Positions 11,774 to 24,184 of a stretch of 64,000 nt of DNA are shown one piece after another. This DNA comes from Allantophomopsis cytisporea (lineage: Eukaryota > Ascomycota > Leotiomycetes > Phacidiales > Phacidiaceae), in contig CP103025.1 of NCBI GenBank assembly GCA_024752435.1, positions 1,798,001-1,862,000 on the forward strand, in the 5' to 3' direction. Every line of letters begins with the position of its first letter. Within the stretch, counting starts at the first letter, position 1. The notes below the pieces were generated by a model. It was not told where the DNA came from, ran no database searches, and saw only the letters and a program-made list of their open reading frames with translations. A program made the position numbers and the translations under genes.

Positions 11774-14645
11774 TGATTCCCTCTCTAGACAAGTGGAGTT
11801 GTTCCTGTCAATCACTCCGATTCTATCATCTGGCCGGCCCATGTTTGTCGCATGATGTTTCTCTATCTCCTTCTTTCTCCAATCTCGTACTTTTCGATAC
11901 CATCATATCGGGGAGCACGGGAAAAGCTGCACACCGTGCAAAGATCAGTTGCAGGTAAGAGCTCCGCAACAGTGAAATGCACTGAAATAGTCATGTCTCT
12001 TAGATCACAGTTGCTTATTCGTACACTGTCAACCTGACCTTGTTGGCATATCTCGTCAAACTCTTTGAGGAAGTTCCAGAACTGATAACGCGAGAAATAG
12101 AATGGCGGGGGTAATATTCATCCGGGGGGGGCGTTCCAAGCAGTTCAGTAAACTTGGTTCTGGGAAAAAGGTCTCAGGATATAATTATGGTGTCTTTGAT
12201 GCTGCGGATCATGGGTAAGTAGTGAGCTGCTAACTCCAGTATTGCGATTTGTGCTGGTGGGGGAGGTTGGTTCAGGTGGTTTTCGTAACCTCGATTAAGA
12301 TCATGGGCCTGCCCTGGTTTGTTGTGCCCTGTCATCAACGATACAGCAAAACAACAACATACGTTCCGAGGCACGGGAGATGGCTGCGCGGGACACCACC
12401 TCTTAGCAGGAATATCTCGTGTGTAGTACGAATAGAGGCAGAACGGAAGAGAGAGGTATTAAGGCAATTGATCCGGCTGTGGAGAGTGGCCGAGGTGCCC
12501 TGGTAAAAAAAAAGAAGATACAAACAAGCTGATACCGATTCTGTGGTGAGATGAGAGGAGCAGGTATCGGGCTTAGGATGTCTATTGTGGAAGGTTTAGG
12601 CCCAACCCGCTGCAGGGCAGTCTGGCTCTCCCCGACTTTACTTTGCTTTGCTTCACTTGCTCATGCTTCCAGTATTCACCTGTAATATTCATTCTCCAAA
12701 TACGACTTTTGCATTAACTCTCACCAATTTTTTATATCAGATACTCAGACAAATGACAGCACCCACTTCCACTCCAGAGTAAAGCATGCGCCTGTAACAA
12801 GGCAAGTCAAACATTAGCAACACACAAACCACGTCTGGTCCAAAGTTGGCACTACTACTCGGAACTAGCTGCGTCGGATAGCAGCCCAAAAGGGGCCGAA
12901 TAAGAGCCCGGCAATCGACCCGTTACTCTGGTGGGAGAGAAGAGAAAAATGCAACATCAGGATAAGAAGTCAGAGAAGAGTTGAGAGCATGAGGAGTGGG
13001 CGGATTGGTATGAGAGTCTTCACATGGCCCGAATAATCCCTGCCAGTCGGCAAGTTGAAGCCAATTCCTGTCTTCTGCCTTTTCACCCTCAACCTTCAAT
13101 CCATCCGTCTCTCTTGCTATGATACTATACAGTATATGTGTGCATGTAAGTACGTACACACCTCTCACCTCGATTATCCGGGGAGCACTCCTGCGCGCGC
13201 ATACACACCTAGGGTGAGTCAACAACACACAGTCCAGCAAGAGACGACACCCACGTCAACCCACACGCATGGCAACTTGGAATCTGGAAGCGTGATGGAA
13301 AGGCGGAATCTCACAAGCGACGGACATATCCCTCAATGAAGTCTAGCGTGCCCTGCCTGGTGATGGGTATGCTACCTTGGGCTCTCGCCGGAGACGTGGA
13401 ACTGCACATCCGCGCCTTGACCCTGGGTGCATCACACACATTCTACACAGGATACCCAGAAATCCGATCCATTCTATGACTTTGGCTCTCTTCTTCATCA
13501 TCTCTCTGTACTCAGTATGGAGCACATGCAATGTACATCCATTTCATGTACCGACCCTGATTAATCGTCCTCACCAGATTAGCTGCTCAACATCAGTACA
13601 CCCCAGTGATCAGAATCGGGGTCACTTGAGTCAGATTGATGATGGATGGCTTAGATTGTCGACCCGCCTGCTGGGCACTCGGAGAAACAGAAAGGGATTC
13701 TCGAGAGTTTCCTTGACTTTGAGGAGGTTTGACGGTTGATAGATAGGAGTTGTATCGAATTGGGCATGAGAGAGGTCTCACCATGAGGGAGTAGGTAAGG
13801 TGGTGATGAGGCGCTGGAGGTAACCCCGAGTAAGTGATTCTGTATGCTGTTCATACCTCTTCGATTCTACACTGCGCAATGGATGGGATGTGCCGCGGCG
13901 ACAACTGGATAAAGTTTGGGGATTATGATGTGATAATGGTGATGTGATACAAATCATAGGACTCTGGAATCAAATGATGCAAGGTAGGAAGAGATAGTGG
14001 TGATAGTGGTGATAGTGCTGGGCTGAATGAAAGCAGTAGTAGATGGGCTATTTTACTTCAACAGCTCAAGCTCTTCTTCTTCTTTGTTCTTCCATTCATC
14101 CATCTGTGATCATGCGTCTGGTGTTTGTGTTTTCTTGATTTGCCTCCTTGCCGCTCATTCCACTCATGTTTGCTCGCCTTCACAATACAGAGACTTTTTA
14201 TTCCTCACACAAATATGAAGTCAAACAGAATGGATAGGCATAACATAGCTTCTTACATAAAAGCAAGACCGGTCGATTACGACATTGGTGGAAAGGCTCT
14301 AGAAAGTCATTGATTTTCTTCGGCGTCTTCTCACTTTCTCCGGCCACCACCTCTTCTACTACATACATAGATACTATGTATTCTCTCCATGGACGAACTA
14401 AGCAGTTTTCCGGGCTGGTTGAAGTCTGGTAACGAAGTGACCACAACGCTTACACCCGCCAACAGACTCTGCCTTCCCACGCGTAGACACACAGCCCCTC
14501 GACCTTCTAGAGTTCGTTAAGAGCATTTAAGACACAATCTAGAGGGTTAGACAGGGCAAGTGCTTCAGTCTACGGCTTTGCTATGAAAAGTTACGGACCT
14601 TACAGACCTTATTTCTGAGGTGAAAAATAGTGGGGAATCTTTCAA

Positions 14646-14682
14646 TCAGACTCAGACTCAGACTCAGGCTCAGACTCAGACT
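14646..14682. repeat. (CAGACT)n hexamer repeat
   Basis: Six imperfect copies of CAGACT; one copy reads CAGGCT. Confidence 0.9.
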
Positions 14683-15258
14683 TGATCCGACTTGACTATT
14701 GAATCGACCTTGAACTGGGTTGACCGGGGGGCAAGGGGAAGAGGATTGGTTGTTTGGTGCCTCTCATTTTTTTTTTCTTTCTCTTCCTTCTTTTCTTTCT
14801 TGGGATCTTTTTTGGGTGGACTTTTTTCCATAGTGGATCAGCAAGCACACGCCCCCCCTTCTCTTCTTTATTGAGCATATTTAGACCTAGCTCCGATACC
14901 CATCGTAGTGGGACACGCCAATGACTAGAATCTGAACAAGCACGACACGACAAAGCCCCAGAAGGAATGTTTAGGTATTCACGGCATTGCAAGAGTAGTG
15001 CACTATATACTACTACTGGGTGTGGGCAACAGGCGGGGGGGGTGTGGGGGGGACTTCAGCCAAACCTCGGCGTCACTACGATTCATACTTGGTGATTATA
15101 TCAATTGAATAATAAAGTAGACAGTAAAAGTACGGAGTATACTACGCTATGCTCTCTCCTCTACTGTACTTGGTATGTAGATACAGTGCCTAGGTAGGTT
15201 ACCGTACCATCCTTAATCACATCACAACAAGCCCAAGGCACAGGTACAGGCACCGGCA

Positions 15259-15293
15259 CAGACAGACACAGACACAGACACAGACACAGACAG
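15259..15293. repeat. (CAGACA)n hexamer repeat
   Basis: Tandem CAGACA units lie within a wider CA-rich block (about 15240-15390). Confidence 0.9.
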
Positions 15294-15354
15294 AGGCGCA
15301 CACACCACGCACCCAGTACCCACGCACCCAGTACACACACTCCCACTCACGCTC

Positions 15355-15382
15355 ACATACACATACACATACACATACACAT
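15355..15382. repeat. (CATACA)n hexamer repeat
   Basis: About five tandem CATACA copies sit in the same CA-rich block as the preceding CAGACA repeat. Confidence 0.9.
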
Positions 15383-15721
15383 AGACACAACGGCCGGCCG
15401 CCGTGCCACAGTACCTAGCTCTGCAGCGAACAAAAGTCATTGCTGCCCACCCATTCCTATGACTTCCACATTCAAACCCTCCCAATCCCCATACATCCTC
15501 GATATATCATTCCTGCTCACTGCACCTTCGTTTTGACATCCACTCATCCACGCTCACATCCATACACTGATACGCCTCACTCTTCGTCGCATATCGTCTT
15601 ACCAACTCGTACAAGAACACCGCAGATATCTCTCCAGGTTGACTGCAGTCGATCCATCATGTAAGTATTACCCAAGAACCCGGGTGTTGAGTAGAGACAT
15701 ATACACACAGAAAGAGAGAGA

Positions 15722-15767
15722 AAAGAAGAAGAAGAAGAAGAAGAAGAAGAAGACGAAGAAGAAGAAA
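15722..15767. repeat. (GAA)n purine microsatellite
   Basis: About ten GAA units with one GAC interruption form a purine-only run just after the GTAAGT at 15661. It lies in the presumed leader of the gene starting at 16272. Confidence 0.9.
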
Positions 15768-16271
15768 AAAAGATGGAAAGCTCAATCTTCCTCCCCGCCT
15801 CCCCGCAGAACAGTCACATTCCATACAATCTCCCAATTCACATGTGTGAGAGAGGGGAAGCAAGAGCGAAAAAAGCAGAAACGACAACAACATCACAAAC
15901 CTTCCCCATGTCATGCTTCCACGCGAATGCACCATTCTGATTGGCAATAAGCAGATATCCTCGATCGACCACACCGCGATTTCCACCCCCAAAGAAAAAG
16001 AAGAAGACCCCCGGGGATACACCCACGACATACGTGGACGGTGCCATTTTGTTCACGCGTGCTTCTCACATCTGGATTTTCCCAGCGTTGTCCGACCACG
16101 TATTTCCGAGCCATACCTCGTGCATCACCAACCAGCATCAGTTTCGAAAAATAGTCATTCACCAGTCACTATGTCTACAAACGCTCTTTAACCATTCGGC
16201 GATCTCACGCGCAATATCCTTAAAACTCTATACACCCACCATAATATTTCTCTGTGACCTACCACTGCGAA

Positions 16272-17981
16272 ATGTCAATCAACTTGAAGCCATTACTTCT
16301 CCCACAACTCGTGGAAGATAGGAAAAAGAGAGAGAGCTTTGATAGCGAAATGGAGCTCTCATCGTCATATTATACGCAAAACTCGTCCGCCTCGGATATC
16401 CCGTCCCCAGTAACACCGACATTTTCGGCTGCGGCTCGTGGCCATCTTAGATATTCCAGCTCTACCTCGTCATTGGATACGTCTTTTCAAAATGTAGTGA
16501 ATGAAGGCGCTTCTTCCCCTACCTTTGTCGCCGCCAAACCAAGTAAACGGTCATTACCAGATGTTCAAGAGGAACCGCAAGAACCAGAGGCAGAGTTCGA
16601 TATGTTCGACGATGAAGACCATGATGACCTTTACGATTGCTTTTGTAAGCAGCTCTAGGAGATGATATTTGGAGTACTGAAACTAATTATGTATGGAACA
16701 GGTGATAATTATCATTGCGAACACCGAGACCCAACAGTCAGTCAATCCGCCATCGACCTTGGATCTAAGCCAGAGTACGACTATGATTTTGCAGATGGGT
16801 TTTTCAGCGATGGGGAGGTTGGCACAAACCCCAAAATCAAGAAGCGTCGGGAAGGCGAAACCCCTTTTACCGGAATTGCCAGTCGTCTAGGAACGAGATT
16901 TCCATCCTTCTCCCAAAAATGGCGAGCACGACAAAACAGCAACGCCGGTTCCCTGAGCGCGGAATCCCAGAGAGAAGCAGCAGCAGCTTCGCGCGCTGCA
17001 TCGAGCAGATCCTCTTCTGTCTCGAACTCCATCAGGCATGGCAACAGCGACGCGATGCACGAGTCACGTTTGCCACCAACACCAACTAAGAGCGTATTCG
17101 ATGATCGTGATGATGCCACCGTTGTGCCAATCGACATTGTCAGAGCAAACAGCTACAGTGACGAGCGCGACGAGAAATTGGCTACAACACCACTCCTGCC
17201 ACCACTCACAAGAGACGCATCAGCTAATGCAAAGCAAATGCCTGTCTATTCACCACTGCAGTCACCATCAGTCGCGGAACCCACCGACCCATTTTCCGGT
17301 GTCACCACGCCAATCGACGCAGTCACGACCCCACAGCTTGGAAGTATGCCATCACCTCCGCTGAGCTCAAAGCCATCCATCTCGTCGTTCCACCGCATGA
17401 ACCTCACCCGTACTGGTCATCAACTCGGGCAGTCCGATATTCCACCCATCGTTATCGCTGATGAAAATGACGAGTGGTCTATCAAGCTTGGTCACGCTAA
17501 TTTCAACATCCTACCAGAACCATACCTTCCTGATGTCTTTGACATCGAGGCATGCCGCCAGCTGCGTGCAGATTGGGATCTTGCTCGTTGCAATTACACC
17601 AAACACCTGGTCCGCACTGGCGAGCACTATGGTGCTACGTCCAAGACCTATAAGCTTACTGAAGAGAAATGGGCTCAGACAGATGATCTATGGAGGAAGC
17701 ACAACGACATTACTATCCAAAACACCATGGAACACTCGGAAGAAGCCTTCAGCACCCTCAGACACACATCTCTCGGCAACCCCGGATCCAGCAATGTCAT
17801 GACCAAGATCCCATCGCTCAATGATCTGCGAGGCGGTGGAAAGTTTCCACAGCTTGGTGACGAAGACATTGTAGGACCAATGGTGCAGGTCGCTGCTCAA
17901 CTTCAGAGAAACCCAAACAAGAAGGGCCGAGTGTTCAAGTTCTTCGCCGAAAAGTTTCAACCCTCCTTGGGACGCGTATAG
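16272..17981 (+). CDS. Ser/Pro-rich protein of unknown function, fungal type
   Basis: Two exons, 16272-16644 and 16702-17981, join in frame to 550 aa. I do not recognise the family. The N-terminal 400 residues are low-complexity and probably disordered: a Ser-rich segment (SSTSSLDTS), an acidic patch (FDMFDDEDHDD) at about 112-120, a basic KKRREGE patch, and many S/T-P sites (TPTKS, SPLQSPS, TTPQLGS) that would suit phosphorylation. The last 140 residues look folded and helical, starting at about WSIKLGHANFN and running through a region rich in Trp, His and charged residues to KFFAEKFQPS at the C-terminus. No signal peptide or membrane segment is seen. An in-frame ATG six codons upstream is possible; I prefer MSINLKPLLLP because the shared hydrophobic start follows it. 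A scaffold or regulatory role would be speculation. Confidence 0.8.
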
Positions 17982-19689
17982 AGCCTCATGAGTCGACAAG
18001 TAGATCGACTCCACGAATTTCCTTTTACTGTTGTCAAGTTGTACAACAGATTTTTACGAACATCACGATTTACACGAAAGCATTTTTCCTTGATACCCCA
18101 CGCTCCTTAGCACAGCTACACTCCTTGCCGCGATGAATTGTCTTCTCTTTATTAGCTATTGTCTTTTGGCGCGCGTTAGGTGTTTCAGGGCAGCGAAAAA
18201 GAAAAGTCTTCTTGCTTGGGCCATTTGAAGGTCTGGCGCTAGCACTGGCTGCCGGCGCTGGGAGAGAGAGAGCCCTGACCGGATATTTTGCATTAGAAGG
18301 CGCAACTAAATGATTTTGTTATTGTACTTTGTCAAGTACAGAGGGGCTCATATGCCCATACACTCAGATTCTCATTATTCTATTGGCGGCTATTACCTTC
18401 TTGAATCTCGTTTGGAACGTGGATTTTGGGTTTGGGAGAGCGCAGTCTTGAGGATAGCGTGTGGAGGTTAACGGGGATGCATTGGTTGGATCTATATCTA
18501 GCTATCAGGTCATGTGTGGCGGGAGGGATCTATCAAACATTGAAAAATAAACAAAAAAATACTTCAGAAAAGATAAATAAAAATTCATATAAACATTTAA
18601 ACATACCTTTCCTATGGCTTGATCTTAGTAACTTCTGAAAACATCACCAATGGTCTGTGCAGTTGCTGTCGGCCACTACGCTAGTAATCTCACGCGTTTG
18701 GCTTTGTCATGTATTCCATGCTTCCATCAGATCCTTCGTCTTGCAGTTTTTCGAAATGCCCCACCAACGTGTGTTGGATAAAGAAACCACACGAAGGATC
18801 CAAAACATGCAAGATCCCACACATATGGTCTATTATCTCTAGGCATCAAGTGCCAATCGATGGCACGTGAATGGAGCTCCTCCTGTAACAAGATGGATCC
18901 GAGGAGAAAGCTCTTGATTTGTAGGATGGCCAGCGGGAACTCCCGCTTACATGGATGGTGCTCTTGAAGTCGAGGAGCGAATGGGATGCATAGCTGTCAT
19001 TTCGGCTCTCCATTCCTGGAGGATGCTGGAGGGAGATTCTCGGGTTCTTGCGTTGGGGGGTGCTGTTGAATTTTGTGCATGTGAGGTTCATTCTGACAGC
19101 GCATGTCGGGTGTTCTGGGCCTGGTTTTGGAGTAGTTGTCGTTGTCGTTGTAGTTGTAGTTGTCTCCTTTTTGTTGGACATTCGAAGGGTATGGATGATG
19201 TCCTTTGGATTTAGACTTACAATACACTATCTGAGGGTATGTTGTTTTCAGCGTTGGAATCTCTTGGCTCAGGGAAGTGAAATATACATTATGTTGTCTC
19301 AAGGTACCGCGTACATCGCCCGTAAGTATGAAAAGCTGTATTTCATGTGGTGCGTCTCTACCGCTATGTGTGAGTGAGGCTGCGAGGTCATCAGGTCATA
19401 CATAATGAGGTATCGTCACCACGACTGGTGCTACGCACCAGTTGCGGCGGGAACACGGATGTGAAATAGTTGGAAGAAGCAGGATCTACTCTACAGCTGC
19501 TTAAATACATGAAGAGTCGCCAGTAGCCGAACCCATTGCCTATTTAAAAAGTCCTCCAATGTGAGAGACTTGGACGTCAGCGTTGGCTATTGCTTATATC
19601 TTCACACATCTGGAGGCGAATGGTGAGGAGGAGTTTGCAGTGATAAAGGTTGATGTAGGGTAATAGTTGTTGAACTATATCGTAGATGT

Positions 19690-20870
19690 TTCCACACTTG
19701 GATTTAGTGATACTCTTATTTGTGACATTATAAACGGGTGATTATATACGTAAGCAGGTCCTTTGAACTTGTTGGTCATCAGTTTGACTTGTTCCTTGGA
19801 AGAAATATGTTGTACTACTTTTATCTGAACGGATGTTCACTTCTATATTTCGAGTTTAAAGAGGATGTCGGCTTTGGAACGTGTATCAACTTAGGAGAAA
19901 TCTCATGTGTATTTTCTATAGGAAAATCAACATCTCCATTGGTGGGCTTCTTGTCGTACAAATCTATCTTCTTTTCTATTCTTATGCTGAGAGATATAAG
20001 AGTCTAAGTTGCAGTTTCAGATATTGTTCAGTTGAGAAAATAAGCGTATACTATGAGGCATCTTCTTAATACTCAGATTTACAAGTATATGCAAGTATTT
20101 ATTAGATAGCTAGAGTATTCTTAGTAAGCACTACTTTATTGTATATGATTTTACTAGTGACATAAGTTTGTTATGCTGTATACAAGTTATTTAACCTCAA
20201 AGCTTGAATAAATATATACTACAAACTAGACTACAATATATTCTCTACGCCAGTAAGGTATTAGATTTGGTACTGAATAGAGTATGTAGCCTACCTAATG
20301 CCATAGCTTTTTTCCAAGCAGGTGTAGTCGATTAAGTGAAGCAAGTACATGATACTACAAGCTAGTTCTTTCGAATAACACTTACCAACAACGAAGATAG
20401 TAAGATAGTCGCATTCAGGTATCAGACTAAAGTATCAAATTGATAGTATATCCTATGTTATTTGTTCAATAGTAGACCTTGTAGGCAATATAATAGACTG
20501 TTGCGTATGTATCTCGTATAAACTCATAACAGTTCTATTAAAATTTAATCATTATCCTATATATATCGAACAACAGGCAGCTTCTGTACTTTACGCCTCA
20601 AACATCATAGTAACTTTATTTGCTATCTAATGAACCTCGGTTCTTAGGATGCAGACTATATATAATTAAATCGACGGGTAAAATGCGCTTCACGATTATA
20701 TCCTACGTAGGTCCTAAAGATACATCTCGAAATTGATCGATTACCTCAGTAGCTAATTATATAAGTATACCTAGGTAATTACAATGCAGATACTACGTAG
20801 AGAATTAAGATTCGAAATCAATCTATGTATGAAATACTCTATTTTTGGCTCCATCTATTGGTGCAATCTA
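19690..20870. mobile_element. AT-rich, TpA-rich block, probable RIP-degraded repeat relic
   Basis: GC content drops sharply here. The lines starting at 20101 and 20161 have 16 and 15 G+C out of 60, well below the neighbouring sequence. In 20101-20160 I count 12 TpA against 7 ApT, the skew that repeat-induced point mutation leaves (CpA to TpA). No intact transposase or reverse transcriptase frame is visible and no terminal repeats were found, so the element type cannot be named. An ordinary AT-rich spacer is the alternative. Confidence 0.45.
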
Positions 20871-21420
20871 GAAAAGAGTTGTTTTGATCGTCGATGACAT
20901 CAGAGCAACTCTCGCCTTTACACATGGCTAATTCTGCACCCAAAACGTCCAAGCATACATGGGCATGTTCTCACAGCAACGCATATCTGCAAAGCAAGAA
21001 ACGCCCACAAGAAAACATGCCATTCCATATAAACTCATCACATTCGTCACCATTCCTATGCCAAAGCAATCAAGTGACTTGCGAGAAGTCCTCCGTGGAA
21101 TGCCTTTCTAGACAGACCATACAGAGCTCTCGACCATAGAGTATGGAGGAGATTGAGTTGGCGATTAAGCTTTCCCATCGTGTGTGTGTGCGTGCATTAA
21201 TCGCTACTCTTATGCACGCTTATTCTCTCTATCTCTCAACTCAATGGAAACTTTCACCATTTATCCGACGCGCCTTGGAGCCCTGCCATATTTCTCGTAC
21301 GATGGGATATGAGATACTCCACAAGCACGGCACTACAGCTAATCATTACGCGAAGTATTCATAAGCAATGAAATGACGATGTGAATATCAATTCAACCGT
21401 GTAGAGATGGAGAAGCGAAG

Positions 21421-21500
21421 AGAGGAGAGGAGAGGAGAGGAGAGGAGAGGAGAGGAGAGGAGAGGAGAGGAGAGGAGAGGAGAGGAGAGGAGAGGAGAGG
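21421..21500. repeat. Perfect (AGAGG)16 pentamer array
   Basis: Eighty bases with no interruption, all purine on the plus strand, flanked by degenerate GAAGAG and GGAGCGG sequence. Confidence 0.98.
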
Positions 21501-23160
21501 GGAGCGGAGACGATGAAGGGGAGCGCGCCTCTCGCGGTGGATTCGATCAACCATGGAGTCTACACAGTACAAGTATGTACAAGTAAGTACCTTACCATAA
21601 GTTGTTGGTCGAGTCAAAGTGTACGCAGATGATATCCTTTACCCTTTTCCACAATCGGTTCGGCATCTCATGCATACTCCGCAAACTCGTAACTTGTCGC
21701 AGAACCGTGCTGCGCGGGCATTCCCATGCTCATGCTGTGCGCTGCAATTCAGCTCGACTCCATGTTGCTCTGCATATTGCATGGCTAAGGACTTTGGGAC
21801 CCACCGAGATGCTGAGATGGGTGTGGGTGGGTGTTTGTGCCCTGAAGGTTTATTGTGTGTGCTCCGGGTGATGAGACGGTGGAATAATGGAGGCTCAATT
21901 GCGGTCGTCGTCTGCAGTCAGGGACTCGGTGCAGATGTTTGGTATTCGGTGGAGCAGCACAAGGATTGTTCGAGCTGTGCTGTGCTGTGCGGATTGAAAT
22001 GGAGAGAACGACCGAAAATGGCTTGCTTGCTTGATGCTCGTGGAGTCGAATATGATGTATCTGACGCATTTGAATTGAAACGCCTTGATTTGTATTCTAT
22101 TGATTACATACAAGTATGAATTTGTAGAGGCAGCTAATTCATCATCAGTTGTGGATTATCTATTTTTTTCCCTTTCATAATGTCCAAGTTTTATCGTGTG
22201 CCCTTCCCTCACACCCCTTCACTCTCGTCCCTCTGCCCCATACTCCAGCCTATTTCTTCCGACGATTTTCATGTCTTGACTACATTCTCCAATCCATGAA
22301 GACTATGTGGGATGGTGGAATTGTCCAAATAGTCGGTAAGCACCAGGAGGGTACTGTTCCAGCATATCTAGCACACTAGAGAGTCGACGGTGGTGCTTCT
22401 AGTTACTGGTAGTGAGTACCTTATTGATCTTTCACCGGGTAGCATAAAGCTGATCCTCTCTTTGTCACTACAACTTTTGCAGATTCGGACTAGGTACATA
22501 CTGTACTCTGTATGGATTGGAAATCAGCTGGAGTTCAACTGGACTCCGTACTGATGTCACAGCGGTCTTGCCCAGTAAAATTGATTGTGCTTGGATCAAG
22601 AACAGGCCTGCGCCCTTCCCTCTACTTTTCGCTTTGTATGTACTTACCATTGTGTACCGAGCCGCGTAGTTTTGCTGACATTCGGCATTCGAATACTAGA
22701 AGAATGAATAGAATACACGAGAGTCAAGTCAAGTCCAGTCAAGTCCAGTGAAGCCAAGCCAAGCCATAGACGACACCCATAATCATATGGGAGATCCATA
22801 CGGAAGACATGGAAATGCAACAGGGCCTGGCCTTTGAGTCTGTGTGTCAGTGACTAAGAGTTATGGGGGGTATCAGTTGAGTTGTGAGTGTCAGTGCCAG
22901 TGCCGTATTGCCTTGTCCTGTCTTTTCCTTCCATCGCATTCTGATTCTGAATCTTGCTCGCGCTGTCGGACATCGGGATTATTGTCCCGGGAGGCAATAC
23001 AACCCTAGCAAAACCCGCATTTCAAGTGGATTTTGGGGGTCCCTTTCGTCGTTAATCATCACTTTAACCCCGAGAAGTCACAAGTGTATGCAGAGTAGAT
23101 GGGGCATGTTTGTGATGGGATAAACTTTTACCTTAAGAAGGAGGGACCATTGAGGAGGGG

Positions 23161-23182
23161 AGAGAGAGAGAGAGAGAGAGAA
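23161..23182. repeat. (AG)n dinucleotide repeat
   Basis: About ten AG units sit inside a longer purine-rich segment. Confidence 0.9.
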
Positions 23183-23937
23183 GAGCTGAGAGGTTAGAGG
23201 TCAGACGGAGGAGAGAAGAGAGAGGAGGGGAAGTATTGTTCAGAGGAGGCGGTAGACAACATGAGAAGGGGGTCTGAGAGGAGAGGAGAGAGGCTCAAGT
23301 AGAAGCAAACATAAGACATAGGAATGCATGCCATGTACTTACTACGTACTGATTGTACTGGACTGTGGACAAAGGGAGAGGAGAGTGTGAGAGAGAGTGA
23401 GGGATGTACCTATGTATAGGTGTATGTATGAATATGAGTGTCGATATCATGGTACAACACCCGTAGAAAATAATGAAGACATTGTGACAGAATAGCATAT
23501 ACACAATAAGCCAGGTATTGACTGATATGATCCTCATTTAACCACGGAACAAGATTCGATTGAGAGACGCTGAGAGAGTGAATAGATGAGGAAATGATAG
23601 AAGCAGCACCACCCACAGCAGAGCCAAAAGAATCCACAGTAATAAGCAGAAGACAGAAAGAGAGGCAGAAGCAGAAGCCGCAAAGAGCAGAAGGCAGAAG
23701 GCAGAAAGCAGAAAGCAAGAAGAGGCCAAAAATCAATAAAATCAATAAAATCAATTATAATATTGATTATATCCACGCCCTCGCTTCCACTTTATTATGC
23801 TGGTCAGTCCTGCCCTTCATAGTAAAATTTCTAGAATTAACTAGCAAATCACGCCTTTCACACCCCCCAAGGTACCAAACCCACATCAGCTCACCCAAAC
23901 TCCCACACACTTCACTCTTCCCTTACCCGGTCTATCC

Positions 23938-24052
23938 TACGCTCACTCCTACGCTCACTCCTACGCTCACTCTTACGCTCACTCTCACTCTCACTCTCAT
24001 ACTCACACTCACACTCACACTCACATACTCATACACATACTCATACACATAC
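23938..24052. repeat. CTCACT/CCTACG-type pyrimidine-rich minisatellite
   Basis: Repeated 12-mers of the form CTACGCTCACTC grade into CTCACT and then CACACT and CATACT units. It lies in the likely leader or promoter of the Siw14-like gene. Confidence 0.9.
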
Positions 24053-24153
24053 ACACACCACACACTCTCTCTCTCACCTCGACTCTCACTACTAACTTAC
24101 TACTCTCTACCTTACCTTACCTACCTTACCTACCTTGCCTTACCTTGTCTTGT

Positions 24154-24181
<28 letters not shown>
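24154..24181. repeat. (AC)n dinucleotide repeat
   Basis: About thirteen uninterrupted AC units, about 370 bp before the Siw14-like start codon. Confidence 0.95.

Positions 24182-24184
<3 letters not shown>

Larger units (their letters stand above)
5522..16271. other. 10.7-kb gene-poor region
   Basis: I find no protein gene in this long stretch. Reading frames here are short, lack family-like motifs and often translate simple repeats. It contains poly-T/C tracts (near 6320-6340), GAGCTT repeats (9062-9090), GTCTGC repeats (9150-9195) and the microsatellites listed separately. A near-palindromic CTACCTAAGGTAGGTA lies at 7014-7029. The last 0.8 kb (about 15440-16270) is pyrimidine-rich on the plus strand and probably is the 5' leader of the next gene. 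A GTAAGT at 15661 could be the donor of a leader intron, but its acceptor is not clear. Non-coding transcripts cannot be excluded by reading. Confidence 0.6.

Noticed and set aside
21359..21617. Two overlapping Leu/Ser repeat frames on the minus strand
   Set aside because: They are translations of the AGAGG array.
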